DNA of 58,777 nucleotides, taken from an uncultured Porphyromonadaceae bacterium. Lineage in GTDB: Bacteria > Bacteroidota > Bacteroidia > Bacteroidales > Muribaculaceae. A model generated the notes under the pieces. It saw only the letters and a program-made list of their open reading frames with translations, was not told the DNA's origin and did no database searches. This document shows, piece by piece, positions 6,717 through 15,880 of the stretch. Each line of letters begins with the position of its first letter. Positions within the stretch are counted from its first letter, which is position 1. Position numbers and translations under genes: made by a program. The stretch spans positions 1 to 58,777 of the forward strand of contig CAMWIM010000007.1 of the NCBI GenBank assembly GCA_947174335.1, written 5' to 3'.

Positions 6717-9152
6717 TTACCTGACATTGGCAATGCTCATAATGTCGGCAAAGACTCCGGCTGCTGTAACATCAGCGCCGGCTCCATAACCTTGTATAAT
6801 TATTGGGAAATCTTTGTATCGGTCAGTGGTGATGGCGATTATATTGTTACTGCTTTGTAGCGAATGGAACGGATGTTCCGGTCCAACTGTTCTAAGTCGG
6901 GCAGTTGCCCGTCCGTTTGAATCCAATGTGGCGATAAAACGGAATTTACGATTGCCCGCTTCTGCCTCAAGTCTTTTCTTCTCAAATTCAGAGTCGAGGG
7001 CCGGAAGGCGATTGAAGAAGCTGTCAACATCGCCTTCAAAGAGATCGGCAGGAATGAAAAGTTCTTTTTCAACATCGCTTTGCTCGATATGATAACCGCC
7101 TTCGCGAGCAAGAATTACAATTTTTTTGACAACATCGCCACCACTCAAGTCTACGCGCGGGTCAGGTTCGGAAAATCCGTTATCGCGAGCAAGTGCAACC
7201 GCTTTACTGAATGGCGTATCAGGCGATAATACATCAAAGATATAATTCAACGTTCCGGACACCACAGCTTCGATTTTGAGGATACGGTCTCCTGAGTTTA
7301 TTAAATTGTTGATTGTGCTGATAATTGGCAATCCGGCACCAACGTTAGTCTCAAAGAGGAATTTGACGTCGCGCAGGAGTGCAGTCTTTTTAAGAGACTC
7401 ATAGTTAGAGTATGCCGAAGATGCAGCAGTTTTGTTTGCTGCAACAATGTTTATATTGTTGTCAAGCAGTGGTTTATAAAGATCGGCAATCTCTTTGCTT
7501 GTAGTACAATCTACAAAGACTGAATTGAAAAGGTTGAGATCGATGAAGCCTTGAACTATATTTTGTGGCGTCGATTTAAGAGAAGATGACTCAAGAAGTT
7601 CCTTATAGTTGTCGAGATTGATTCCGTCAACATCATAAACAATGTGTCTCGAATTTGCAATGCCGACAACTTTCAGGTCAAGCGATTTCTCATTATGTAA
7701 ACTTTGCTGTTGCTGTCTTATCTGTTCAATAAGTTTGCGTCCTACATTCCCTGTCCCGGTAACGAAGATGTTCATTACTTTAGTTTCAGAAAGGAACAAA
7801 GAATCGTGAATAACGTTCAGTGCTTTTTGAAGTTGAGATCGTCTGATAACAAACGAAATATTAATTTCAGACGCACCTTGAGCAACTGCAATTACATTGA
7901 TACCGTTACGTCCAAGTGTTCCAAAAAGCTTGCCGGCGATTCCGGCTGTCCCTTTCATATTTTGACCAACAATAGCGACTGTCGCAAGATCGTGAGTCGG
8001 TACAATGTCAGAAAGTTGTCCGCTTAAAAGTTCGGCTCTGAATTCTTCTTTTAGAACTCTTACGGCAAGGTCGGCATCAGCATTTTTAACAGCAAAAGAT
8101 GTGTTATTTTCACTTGATGCTTGTGATACAAGGAATACCGATACACCATTTCGAGCTAATGTGTTGAAAATTCGGGCGTTTATACCTACAATACCAACCA
8201 TTCCGAGACCGGTTACTGTAATCAGACATGTATCATTAATTGATGAAATACCTTTAATCGGTTTACCCTCAAGCGATGTTGAGTCTGATACGAGTGTACC
8301 GGGTGCTGAAGGGTTAAAAGTATTTTTAATAACAAGCGGTATATCTTTGTGGAACGCCGGATATATTGTTGGAGGATAGATGACTTTTGCGCCGAAGTTG
8401 CAGAGCTCCATTGCCTCTACATACGAAAGTTTGTCAATCACATAAGCCGAGTCGATGAGTCTTGGGTCAGCGGTCATAAAACCGTCGACATCGGTCCATA
8501 TTTCGAGAGCTTCGGCATTCAGATTAGCTGCTAAAATTGATGCTGTATAGTCGCTTCCACCGCGTCCGAGGTTAGTGATATGTCCGTCAACATCGGTAGA
8601 AATAAAACCGGGGACGAGAGCAATTTTAAAGTCTCTGTTTCTAAATGTCTTATCTACAAGTTTTGCTGTCGTTTCGGTATCGAGAACATTTTTCCCTCCT
8701 TCATTGACAGTTTTGATAAAATTACGGGAATCAAAAAGAGTTGCGTCTTTTATTATTTTTGAGATGATAAGACTTGAAAGCCTTTCACCATAGCTGACAA
8801 CGATATTTAACGTGCGATCTGACAGGTCTTTGATGAGTGAAATGCCGCGATAGATGTTTGAAAGTTCATCAAACAGAACTTCAACTTGTTGTTTAAGTTC
8901 GGCACGAACATCATCAGGTACAAGGTTGTCGATTATATCATAATGACGTTTTACTATGTTGTCAAATGATTTTTGATATTCTTGATTCCCTTCAGCGGCA
9001 AGTTTCGATGTTGCAATAAGCATATCAGTTACTCCACCGAGGGCTGATACAACAATAACAGCTGGCTTTGAACCGCTTTCAACGATTTGTTTTACATTTT
9101 TTAGAGATGCAACGGTACCCACCGATGTACCTCCGAATTTTAATACTTTCAT
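6717..9152 (-). CDS. thrA: Bifunctional aspartokinase / homoserine dehydrogenase I
   Basis: 811 aa from ATG at 9152; the open frame extends ten codons further, but MKVLKFGGTSVG is the canonical start and a promoter element lies between the two. Order: aspartokinase domain (residues 1-290, KFGGTSVG at the ATP site), two ACT regulatory domains (about 310-455), a NAD(P)-binding domain opening with FVTGTGNVGRKLI, and the homoserine dehydrogenase catalytic part with AANKTAAS and SGTLNYIF. It catalyses the first and third steps of the aspartate pathway to threonine and methionine, probably with threonine feedback through the ACT domains. It is the first gene of a minus-strand cluster. In other Bacteroidales thrA is followed by a homoserine kinase gene and thrC; here no kinase is present and the thrC homologue is degenerate. 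Confidence 0.97.
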   Translation of the reverse strand: MKVLKFGGTSVGTVASLKNVKQIVESGSKPAVIVVSALGGVTDMLIATSKLAAEGNQEYQKSFDNIVKRHYDIIDNLVPDDVRAELKQQVEVLFDELSNIYRGISLIKDLSDRTLNIVVSYGERLSSLIISKIIKDATLFDSRNFIKTVNEGGKNVLDTETTAKLVDKTFRNRDFKIALVPGFISTDVDGHITNLGRGGSDYTASILAANLNAEALEIWTDVDGFMTADPRLIDSAYVIDKLSYVEAMELCNFGAKVIYPPTIYPAFHKDIPLVIKNTFNPSAPGTLVSDSTSLEGKPIKGISSINDTCLITVTGLGMVGIVGINARIFNTLARNGVSVFLVSQASSENNTSFAVKNADADLAVRVLKEEFRAELLSGQLSDIVPTHDLATVAIVGQNMKGTAGIAGKLFGTLGRNGINVIAVAQGASEINISFVIRRSQLQKALNVIHDSLFLSETKVMNIFVTGTGNVGRKLIEQIRQQQQSLHNEKSLDLKVVGIANSRHIVYDVDGINLDNYKELLESSSLKSTPQNIVQGFIDLNLFNSVFVDCTTSKEIADLYKPLLDNNINIVAANKTAASSAYSNYESLKKTALLRDVKFLFETNVGAGLPIISTINNLINSGDRILKIEAVVSGTLNYIFDVLSPDTPFSKAVALARDNGFSEPDPRVDLSGGDVVKKIVILAREGGYHIEQSDVEKELFIPADLFEGDVDSFFNRLPALDSEFEKKRLEAEAGNRKFRFIATLDSNGRATARLRTVGPEHPFHSLQSSNNIIAITTDRYKDFPIIIQGYGAGADVTAAGVFADIMSIANVR

Positions 9153-9171
9153 TTTGTATTTTGATTTATGG

Positions 9172-9179
9172 CAAAGATA
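9172..9179 (-). promoter_or_regulatory. -7 element (TATCTTTG) of thrA
   Basis: TATCTTTG on the minus strand 20 bases before the thrA ATG, giving a leader of only about a dozen bases. It lies inside the upstream extension of the open frame, which supports the start at 9152. No clear -33 element. Confidence 0.65.
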
Positions 9180-9218
9180 CAAAAAAAATTGTTAATGAAA
9201 TCTTTTCACATTAACAAA

Positions 9219-9259
9219 AAAGAAAAAAGCCTGCTGAAATCATCATTTTTCAGCAGGCT
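9219..9259 (-). terminator. pfp terminator
   Basis: 12-bp perfect stem AGCCTGCTGAAA/TTTCAGCAGGCT (9228-9239 with 9248-9259). On the minus strand it is followed by TTTTTTCTTTTTT. It lies 22 bp after the pfp stop codon. Confidence 0.9.
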
Positions 9260-9281
9260 CTTTAAATTAATTATGAAACTT

Positions 9282-10928
9282 TTACTTGTTTTCGTAATAG
9301 AGAGTCATAGTAGTGCGGTCACATACTTCTGCCGGCCCCCAGAACTGAATAGGACCGGGATACATGTAGCAAGTATTTTCAGCCCATTCTTTACGTTTTG
9401 AAGCGAATTCAAGGAATGGCTTGCCGTCCAGTTTAACAAGAGCTTTTTGGATAACCGGTTTGAGTTCACCGTTACGACGTTCCATGTTCATCATCATAGT
9501 GATAGGAATACCGCCGGCTTTCCATTGAACAGAGGGGAGTGTAAGGTTGCGAACACTTGACATATAACCTGTTACGCCGGCTTCGATAAGGCATGCAGCG
9601 TTGAATCCGAGTGCATAGCAGTAATCAGCATCGAAGTTTGAGGGATCGGCACAACGTCCTTCATAACCAAAGAAGTGGTGGAGGGGAGAGAATTTGCCGT
9701 TGTATTTGCCAGCCTCTTTCATTTCGCCGAGGCGTTTAGCTACCATTTCGCTAAGTAATTTTTCAGTCTCGATGAGTGAAACCTGAACATTTCCGTGGGG
9801 GTCACGGTCAAGGCTGAGCTGACGGGCTACGCCTGCCGGAAGTGATTCATATATTTTTGCGTTATCGGTTGAAAGGTTGGCGATAATCCACTCACGCTGT
9901 TTTTCAGCTTCAACTTTAGCAAATTCAGCACCTTTAGATGCGAGAAGATCATTAAGCTCAGCAATAAGTTTCTTGATTGCAGGAATAAATTCAATGAGAC
10001 CTTCGGGAATAAGGATAGTACCGAAATTCCAACCTTTTGATGCACGGAAAGCAACAACGTCGGCAATCTGTTGAACTACATCATCGAGAGTCATGTTTTT
10101 AGCTTCAACCTCTTCAGAGATTATACATACATTTGGTTGAACCTGAAGGGCACACTCGAGAGCAATGTGAGATGCTGAACGACCCATGAGTTTGATGAAG
10201 TGATAGTATTTTTTAGCAGAGTTACAGTCACGTTGAATGTTTCCGATAACCTCAGAGTAAACTTTAGTAGCAGTATCAAAACCAAAAGAAGTTTCAATAA
10301 CGTTGTTTTTAAGGTCACCGTCGATGGTCTTGGGGCAACCGATAACCTGAACGCCTGCACCGATTTCTTTATAATATTCGGCAAGAACGGCAGCGTTGGT
10401 ATTTGAATCATCACCACCGATAATTACGAGTGCTGAAATGTTGAGTTTGCGAAGAATTTCAAGACCTTTGTCAAACTGATCTTTCTTTTCGAGTTTTGTT
10501 CGTCCTGAGCCGATTATGTCAAAACCTCCGGTATTACGATATTGATCGATAATATCTGAAGTAAGTTCGATATATTGATGGTCAACAAAACCGCCGGGAC
10601 CCATAAGGAAGCCATAAAGACGGCTCTGTTTGTTTATGCTTTTGATTCCGTCAAAGATACCGCTGATAACATTATGTCCGCCGGGAGCCTGACCTCCTGA
10701 AAGGATTACACCGACATTAATGGGTTGACCTTGTTTACGTTCTGCAGAAGCTCTTTCGAAAGTGATTTCGGGGAGTCCATAAGTGTTAGGGAAAAGTTTT
10801 TTGATTTCATCCTGGTCGGCAACCGATGTGGTGGGTTTGCCTTCAACAACGGTTACAGCTCCTGAAATTTCAACAGGGAGCTTAGGTTGATAAGAAGCAC
10901 GGGCTGCTTGCAATGCGCTCTTTTTCAT
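9282..10928 (-). CDS. pfp: Diphosphate--fructose-6-phosphate 1-phosphotransferase
   Basis: 548 aa, the long form of PPi-dependent phosphofructokinase, which reversibly phosphorylates fructose 6-phosphate with pyrophosphate. Motifs seen: [11 protein letters not shown] (about 79-89), GGDDSNTNA with the second Asp that marks PPi use over [11 protein letters not shown] (catalytic Asp), [11 protein letters not shown], and GYEGR near the C-terminal third. Cytoplasmic. It forms a single-gene unit with its own promoter (TAACTTTG with an upstream TTG) and terminator. The leader between promoter and start is about 65 nt, with no further hairpin seen. Confidence 0.97.
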   Translation of the reverse strand: MKKSALQAARASYQPKLPVEISGAVTVVEGKPTTSVADQDEIKKLFPNTYGLPEITFERASAERKQGQPINVGVILSGGQAPGGHNVISGIFDGIKSINKQSRLYGFLMGPGGFVDHQYIELTSDIIDQYRNTGGFDIIGSGRTKLEKKDQFDKGLEILRKLNISALVIIGGDDSNTNAAVLAEYYKEIGAGVQVIGCPKTIDGDLKNNVIETSFGFDTATKVYSEVIGNIQRDCNSAKKYYHFIKLMGRSASHIALECALQVQPNVCIISEEVEAKNMTLDDVVQQIADVVAFRASKGWNFGTILIPEGLIEFIPAIKKLIAELNDLLASKGAEFAKVEAEKQREWIIANLSTDNAKIYESLPAGVARQLSLDRDPHGNVQVSLIETEKLLSEMVAKRLGEMKEAGKYNGKFSPLHHFFGYEGRCADPSNFDADYCYALGFNAACLIEAGVTGYMSSVRNLTLPSVQWKAGGIPITMMMNMERRNGELKPVIQKALVKLDGKPFLEFASKRKEWAENTCYMYPGPIQFWGPAEVCDRTTMTLYYENK

Positions 10929-10999
10929 ACTACGGATTTTCTTTTTTAGAATTGTTTATTGTAATAATTTGATTTTTTTTAGTGGATAACATTATGTTG

Positions 11000-11031
11000 C
11001 AAAGTTACAAAATATTCTTGACACTTTTCAA
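11000..11031 (-). promoter_or_regulatory. pfp promoter (TTG, 21 bp, TAACTTTG)
   Basis: Minus strand: TTG at 11029-11031, a 21-bp spacer, and TAACTTTG at 11000-11007, a good match to the Bacteroidota -33/-7 pair. The predicted start point leaves a leader of about 65 nt before the pfp ATG. Confidence 0.75.
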
Positions 11032-11096
11032 GAGGAAAGGCTCGCTTTGTTAAAAAAATCATCATTGTAATTAAATTTAACATTTGAATGGCTAAA

Positions 11097-11275
11097 AACA
11101 AAAAAGCCCGCCGAAGCGAGCTTTTATGCAACCCTGCACGCACTTTTCACATGCATCTTACTTACTAACTAACCCTGATATCTTTTGTCTAATTTTAGCT
11201 TTATGAAAACTTTATATTTTTTGAATAAGAAAGGGTTAAACGATACTGCGTCAATCATTTTTTATGATGACGTGT
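11097..11275 (-). ncRNA. Candidate structured small RNA or leader with intrinsic terminator
   Basis: On the minus strand, a 7-bp stem with a TTCG tetraloop, AGCTCGC-TTCG-GCGGGCT (11104-11121, one G-U pair), followed by six T forms a clear intrinsic terminator with no gene upstream on that strand. Directly in front is a ten-codon ORF, MHVKSACRVA (11123-11155), whose stop codon abuts the stem. Further up, AACCCT could pair with either of two AGGGTT copies, and CGTCATCAT/ATGATTGACG (about 11245-11273) forms another hairpin. I see no TAnnTTTG promoter for it, so the 5' end is a guess. It could be an independent sRNA (a 6S-like RNA is one possibility), or the 3' end of an attenuated leader; pfp downstream has its own promoter. 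Confidence 0.4.
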
Positions 11276-11793
11276 AAAAGATAATTTATATTTTATGTGT
11301 ATCAGACATTACTAAGAGAGGAGTAGAAATGACGATAATGTTGGTGAAAGATATTTTTAATTGGGGTTTAGTTATTGACAAAAATGTCAATTTTAATAAG
11401 TATGTTGAATAGATGTTTTATTAGATGGATGTCGGTAATGTTTTGAATGAAGGGTTTATATTTTTCAGCGATGAATTAAGAGTGAACAAATCAGTATGCG
11501 ATTTGAAAGGGATCAGGTTAGAACTAAAAGTTCAGGTATATAGACTGCTGATGACAATCAAAATTCTTGTAAATTTAAGATTGGATGATAGAAGAGTCTA
11601 TGGTGTTTATTTTTTGCAAAATTATAATATTGAATTTTAATACCAAATACCCTCTCCTATTTATTAACGTAATTTAACAAATATAATTGTCCAATAATTA
11701 TTTGAATAAACTTTTTGAATGATTAGGTGAGATATAACAAAAATCTTATGTAAATTTGCACATTATTTATAAACTGATAATTTTAGAACTATT
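11276..11793. other. AT-rich intergenic region without a supported gene
   Basis: About 500 bp with no recognisable gene. Two short plus-strand frames, 27 codons from 11330 and 71 codons at 11425-11640, show no family resemblance and have AT-rich composition; I do not support either as coding, although GGAG precedes the first ATG by a few bases. The right end holds the gltX promoter element. Confidence 0.5.
11751..11758 (+). promoter_or_regulatory. -7 element (TAAATTTG) of gltX-kdtA
   Basis: TAAATTTG 36 bases before the gltX ATG fits TAnnTTTG. No good -33 partner is visible. Confidence 0.6.
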
Positions 11794-13326
11794 ATGAATC
11801 GACCGGTTAGAGTAAGATTTGCTCCCTCTCCAACAGGACCACTACATATTGGCGGTGTTCGTACAGCGCTTTACAATTATCTATTTGCTCGTCAGCATAA
11901 CGGAACAATGATTTTGAGAATCGAAGATACCGACTCTCAACGTTTTGTCCCCGGTGCTGAAGATTATATTAATGAGGCATTGGCTTGGCTTGGAATCGGA
12001 ATTGATGAAGGTGTTCGCGAGGGCGGAAAATTCGGTCCTTACAAACAGAGCGAACGTCGTGACATATATCGTAAGCACGTTAAACAACTTCTTGATGCCG
12101 GTAAAGCATATATCGCTTTTGATACTCCTGCCGAACTTGAAGCTGCTCGAAACGCAAGCCCCAATTTTCAATATGATGCTTCAACCCGTATGTCAATGCG
12201 AAACTCTTTGACAATGCCTGCTCAAGAAGTTAAGCGTCTTATAGATGAAGGTACACCTTATGTTGTTCGTTTCCTTATCGAGCCCGGTCGTGATGTAGAA
12301 GTTAATGACCTTATTCGTGGCAAAGTCGTAATCAATTCTTCGATTCTTGATGATAAAGTGCTGTATAAGAGTGCTGATGATCTTCCTACATATCATCTCG
12401 CAAATATTGTTGACGACCATTTGATGGAGGTTACCCATGTAATCAGAGGCGAGGAATGGCTTCCGTCAGCTCCGCTACATGTGCTTTTATATGAAGCATT
12501 TGGTTGGCGAGATACAATGCCCGACTTCGTTCACTTGCCATTGTTGCTAAAGCCCGATGGTAAAGGTAAACTAAGCAAACGTGATGGTGACCGTCTCGGT
12601 TTTCCGGTATTCCCTCTTGAATGGCACGACCCCAAATCGGGGGATATTTCATCGGGGTATCGTGAATCAGGTTATTTACCCGAAGCTGTCGTGAATTTCC
12701 TCGCACTTCTCGGATGGAATCCGGGTGATGATACAGAAATAATGTCAATGGATGAACTGATTTCAAAGTTCTCGCTTGAACATTGCTCGCGTGCCGGTGC
12801 AAAATTCGCTTTTGAAAAAGGTAAATGGTTCAATCATACATATCTTCAGAATATGGATGATTCAACTCTTGCTGAGAAGTTTAAACCTGTATTGCGTGAA
12901 CATGGTATAGACCCTGACAAATATTCAGATGAATTCCTCACGAAAGTTGTATCGCTTGTTAAAGGACGTATCAATTTTGTCAACGATTTATGGGATCAGG
13001 CATCATATTTCTTTATTGAACCTGAAGAATATGAGGCAAAGTCGGTAAAAAAGCGTTGGACACCTGATATGCCCGGACACATGGAAGAACTTATCAAAGT
13101 GCTTGAATCAATCGACGATTTTTCATCTGCCGCAGCCGAACCTGTTGTTATCGGTTGGATTGAAAAGAACAATCTTCACATGGGTAATGTAATGAATGCA
13201 TTCCGTCTGACTGTAGTCGGTAAATGTGTCGGACCCCACATGTTTGACATTACCGAACTCCTTGGTAAAGATGAGACAATCCGCCGTATTAAAAAAGGTA
13301 TCAATAATATAGTTCCCGTAGAATAA
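11794..13326 (+). CDS. gltX: Glutamyl-tRNA synthetase
   Basis: 510 aa class I aminoacyl-tRNA synthetase charging tRNA-Glu. The HIGH-type motif is in [10 protein letters not shown] (residues 12-21) and the KMSKS-type motif is KLSKRDG near residue 260, followed by [10 protein letters not shown]. Between them lies the catalytic region with [12 protein letters not shown]. The C-terminal part is the helical anticodon-binding domain. Cytoplasmic. kdtA starts 13 bp after the stop codon, so the two are likely cotranscribed, a pairing I recall from other Bacteroidales. Confidence 0.97.
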   Translation: MNRPVRVRFAPSPTGPLHIGGVRTALYNYLFARQHNGTMILRIEDTDSQRFVPGAEDYINEALAWLGIGIDEGVREGGKFGPYKQSERRDIYRKHVKQLLDAGKAYIAFDTPAELEAARNASPNFQYDASTRMSMRNSLTMPAQEVKRLIDEGTPYVVRFLIEPGRDVEVNDLIRGKVVINSSILDDKVLYKSADDLPTYHLANIVDDHLMEVTHVIRGEEWLPSAPLHVLLYEAFGWRDTMPDFVHLPLLLKPDGKGKLSKRDGDRLGFPVFPLEWHDPKSGDISSGYRESGYLPEAVVNFLALLGWNPGDDTEIMSMDELISKFSLEHCSRAGAKFAFEKGKWFNHTYLQNMDDSTLAEKFKPVLREHGIDPDKYSDEFLTKVVSLVKGRINFVNDLWDQASYFFIEPEEYEAKSVKKRWTPDMPGHMEELIKVLESIDDFSSAAAEPVVIGWIEKNNLHMGNVMNAFRLTVVGKCVGPHMFDITELLGKDETIRRIKKGINNIVPVE

Positions 13327-13339
13327 ACGTGATAGACAG

Positions 13340-14602
13340 ATGAATCCGATTTATAACAGCATTATCGGACTTTATTCGTTTGGGGCAGGAGTGGCTGCAA
13401 TGCGTTCTGCCAAAATCAAAAAAATGATTGAAGGACAGATGGTGGCTGTAGAGACTCTACGCGAGAAACTTGCGCCCGGAGATAGACCAATCTGGTTTCA
13501 TGCCGCATCGCTTGGTGAGTTTGAACAGGGACGCCCAATGATTGAACGTTTGCGCCGGGAGCACCCCGCGTGTAAGATTGTGCTTTCTTTCTTCTCGCCG
13601 TCAGGCTATGAAGTACGTAAGAATTATGACAAGGTTGATGCAGTTGTTTATCTTCCGTTCGATAAAAAGAAAGAAGTCGATAAGTTTCTCGATGTTCTAA
13701 ATCCTTCGATTGCCATATTTATTAAATATGAGATATGGCCAAACTATCTTGAGGCGTTGTATAATCGTGATATTCCCGCATATCTGATATCGGCTATTTT
13801 CCGTCGTTCCCAGATTTATTTTAAGTCATACGGAACAATGATGCGTAACGTTTTGAAATTGTTCAAGCATATATTTGTACAAGATGAAGATTCGGAAAAA
13901 CTGTTGTCAGGTATAGATATTAATAATGTGACAATTGCCGGAGATACTCGTTTTGACAGAGTAACAGATGTTATGAAATCAACGGTTGATATTCCCGGAA
14001 TGACTCAATTTAATAAGGGCAGGGGAGCCGACTTGATTTTTGGAAGTAGTTGGGCTGAAGATGAGCAACATTATATCGAATGGCTCAACAATAATCTGTC
14101 TGCTACATTTATAATTGCACCTCACGAATTTGATGATGAACGTTTGAAAAAACTACGCGATTCAATAACCGGTAATGTCGTTTACCTTTCTCAATATGAG
14201 AAAATGTTTAGAAATGACGGACAACCATCCCGTAGCAGTGACCCTGCGCTGATTCGTGGCATTATAGTTGATTCATTTGGTAAACTGTCATCGCTCTATC
14301 GCTTTGCTCGGGTAGCATATATTGGTGGAGGCTTTGGCGTTGGAATTCATAATATAAATGAAGCTGCTGTTTACGGCATTCCTATCGTTTTTGGACCGAA
14401 GTTCGCAAAATTTAAGGAGGCCCGTGACTTGGTTAAACGAGGAGGGGCATTCGCTTGTCAGAATAAAGCTGATGTGCAAGCCAATCTTTCACGTTTAACG
14501 CTTGATGAGTCGGCTCGAAATGAAGCCGGGAAAATTGCCGGAGATTATATTAAGGAAAATATCGGTGCAACAGATCAAATATTTCCCAAAATCTTTAAGT
14601 AA
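13340..14602 (+). CDS. kdtA: 3-deoxy-D-manno-octulosonic acid (KDO) transferase
   Basis: 420 aa glycosyltransferase of family GT30 (WaaA/KdtA), which adds KDO from CMP-KDO to the lipid A precursor at the cytoplasmic face of the inner membrane. An N-terminal hydrophobic stretch (residues 5-20) can act as membrane anchor. The catalytic Glu lies in FHAASLGEFEQGRP (about residue 59). The second Rossmann domain shows IGGGFGVGIHNINEAAVYGIPIV in two adjoining conserved blocks, the CMP-KDO binding region. It is cotranscribed with gltX. A 14-bp terminator follows the stop by 16 bp. Confidence 0.95.
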   Translation: MNPIYNSIIGLYSFGAGVAAMRSAKIKKMIEGQMVAVETLREKLAPGDRPIWFHAASLGEFEQGRPMIERLRREHPACKIVLSFFSPSGYEVRKNYDKVDAVVYLPFDKKKEVDKFLDVLNPSIAIFIKYEIWPNYLEALYNRDIPAYLISAIFRRSQIYFKSYGTMMRNVLKLFKHIFVQDEDSEKLLSGIDINNVTIAGDTRFDRVTDVMKSTVDIPGMTQFNKGRGADLIFGSSWAEDEQHYIEWLNNNLSATFIIAPHEFDDERLKKLRDSITGNVVYLSQYEKMFRNDGQPSRSSDPALIRGIIVDSFGKLSSLYRFARVAYIGGGFGVGIHNINEAAVYGIPIVFGPKFAKFKEARDLVKRGGAFACQNKADVQANLSRLTLDESARNEAGKIAGDYIKENIGATDQIFPKIFK

Positions 14603-14618
14603 CATAGTAAATAAAAAT

Positions 14619-14650
14619 AACAAAAGCCACGCATCAGCGTGGCTTTTGTT
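14619..14650. terminator. Bidirectional terminator between kdtA and tRNA-Cys
   Basis: Perfect 14-bp stem (14619-14632 with 14637-14650) and a 4-base loop ATCA. The arms begin AACAAAAG and end CTTTTGTT, so both strands end in T-rich arms. It serves kdtA on plus and tRNA-Cys on minus. Confidence 0.9.
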
Positions 14651-14653
14651 ATG

Positions 14654-14724
14654 AGGTTCCTAGCAGATTCGAACTGCTGTAAACGGTTTTGCAGACCGGT
14701 ACCTAACCACTCGGCCAAGGAACC
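14654..14724 (-). tRNA. tRNA-Cys (GCA)
   Basis: 71 nt, minus strand. Acceptor GGTTCCT/AGGAACC, D arm GGCCGAGTGGTTAGGTA, anticodon loop CTGCAAA (anticodon GCA, Cys), T loop TTCGAAT, and discriminator U, the universal identity base of tRNA-Cys. CCA is not encoded. It has its own consensus promoter. Confidence 0.96.
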
Positions 14725-14753
14725 ATCAACTAACCTTTATCGGTTTTGCGTTG

Positions 14754-14785
14754 CAAAGGTAAGGCTTTTATTTTAATCCACCAAA
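14754..14785 (-). promoter_or_regulatory. tRNA-Cys promoter (TTTG, 20 bp, TACCTTTG)
   Basis: Minus strand: TTTG at 14782-14785, a 20-bp spacer, and TACCTTTG at 14754-14761, a full match to the Bacteroidota -33/-7 consensus, about 30 bases before the tRNA 5' end. Confidence 0.8.
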
Positions 14786-14852
14786 TTTTTTTTATAATTA
14801 CAAATTGGTGTGATTGTGCAAAAATACTAATCGGCTTGAAGTCAAATTGATA

Positions 14853-15701
14853 TTAAATTTCAATTGTCTGTGGTTCAACTTCAGGATCGTGGGTTGATAA
14901 AGATGCGATGCAATCTGATGACAAACTTTGCTCTCTTACCCACCGGAGCGATTTGAGCTGATCGCTACGGTTGTTGTAGATTCCGGGAAGAACCATTTCT
15001 CGCCATGAGCGTGCCGAGTATGCGCTGTCTGATGTCAGCAATACATATTTACCGTCATCGTTTGTGATTTTGACAGCTACCAATCCGTCAGAATGTCCCG
15101 GCAGGTTGATAAGCTCAACCGAATGATCTCCAAACAAATCATACGACTTGTTAAACGGACCGCGGTCGCTGTTCCACTGATATAGAGTCATTGGAACATC
15201 TCGCCAAAGTGATGATTGATAACGTACACGATTAGAGGTTGAACCGCTCATGGCAGCCTGCATCTCGGCGTCCGAAACAAGAATGTGTCGGGCATGGGCT
15301 ACCTGAGACACGCCACTTACGTTCTCACAATCAAGGTGAGATATAATTACATAGTCGATGTCACACGCTTTATATCCCATTTCTTGAAGCTGCTCATCAA
15401 TTGCTTGACCTTTGGGGAGCATACCTTGATTTAAACGGGCGAGCATTTTTGAACCGAGAACGGTAGCTTGAAGTTTTTTGTCATATTCACCCGTCGGACT
15501 GATGCGTCTGTCCCAGCCTGTATCAACAAGAATCAGGCCTTTAGGATGCTCGATAAGGTAACTTGAAACGGGAAGCCATACCCATTGTTCTGAAGGAACG
15601 GTTAATCCCATAACCTTTAGTTTACCAACGTTATTGTCATCATAAGGCACATAAGGTGATACGCAAATCATGCCGGTTTTGAGAACGTGTATTTTAGTCA
15701 T
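14853..15701 (-). CDS. MBL-fold hydrolase-like protein (AHL-lactonase-like) with altered metal motif
   Basis: 282 aa. The fold and layout match the N-acyl homoserine lactonase-like branch of the metallo-beta-lactamase superfamily: WLPVSSYLIEHPKGLILVDTGWD near 42-64 in outline, NLPGHSDG with H203, LTSDSA with D225, and STHDPE with H271. The first metal motif, normally HxHxDH, reads H122-L-D124-C-E126-N127. An Asp in the second place (HLDCDH) is, as I recall, known in this branch, but the Glu and Asn replacing the last Asp-His pair are unusual and should weaken or change metal binding. No signal peptide. It is a single gene; tRNA-Cys follows on the same strand. The substrate is unknown, and quorum quenching is not implied. 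Confidence 0.75.
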   Translation of the reverse strand: MTKIHVLKTGMICVSPYVPYDDNNVGKLKVMGLTVPSEQWVWLPVSSYLIEHPKGLILVDTGWDRRISPTGEYDKKLQATVLGSKMLARLNQGMLPKGQAIDEQLQEMGYKACDIDYVIISHLDCENVSGVSQVAHARHILVSDAEMQAAMSGSTSNRVRYQSSLWRDVPMTLYQWNSDRGPFNKSYDLFGDHSVELINLPGHSDGLVAVKITNDDGKYVLLTSDSAYSARSWREMVLPGIYNNRSDQLKSLRWVREQSLSSDCIASLSTHDPEVEPQTIEI

Positions 15702-15854
15702 TGTAGCACATTTTTAAAATTGTAGCAGATGTTTTACTATTAAAACAATATTTAAACTATTTTAGTTTTCAGCAATGTTCACATTTTTATTGTTATTTTC
15801 GTTCTTTTGCCAATATTTTTTATTGTATTTAGCTTCGCTTTTGTGAAAATTTCG

Positions 15855-15862
15855 TAACTTTG
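15855..15862 (+). promoter_or_regulatory. -7 element (TAACTTTG) of the pyrBI-glyA operon
   Basis: TAACTTTG ends 18 bases before the pyrB ATG, so the leader is about a dozen bases. This leaves no room for a PyrR- or UTP-type attenuator. No convincing -33 element. Confidence 0.65.
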
Positions 15863-15880
15863 CCGAAAACCAATACTAAA

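Noticed and set aside
9153-9182. Ten-codon N-terminal extension of ThrA
   Set aside because: It overlaps the TATCTTTG element, and MKVLKFGGTSVG is the canonical start of the aspartokinase domain.
10981-10989. AGTGGATAA, close to a DnaA box (TTATCCACA on the other strand with one mismatch)
   Set aside because: Single imperfect site far from dnaA and inside the pfp leader; no cluster that would suggest an origin.
11425-11640. 71-codon frame in the gap before gltX
   Set aside because: AT-rich, no recognised family, no promoter element in front; kept only as a possibility in the description of the gap.
15860-15880. TTG start for pyrB seven codons upstream of the ATG
   Set aside because: The TTG lies inside the TAACTTTG promoter element, so it would not be in the transcript.
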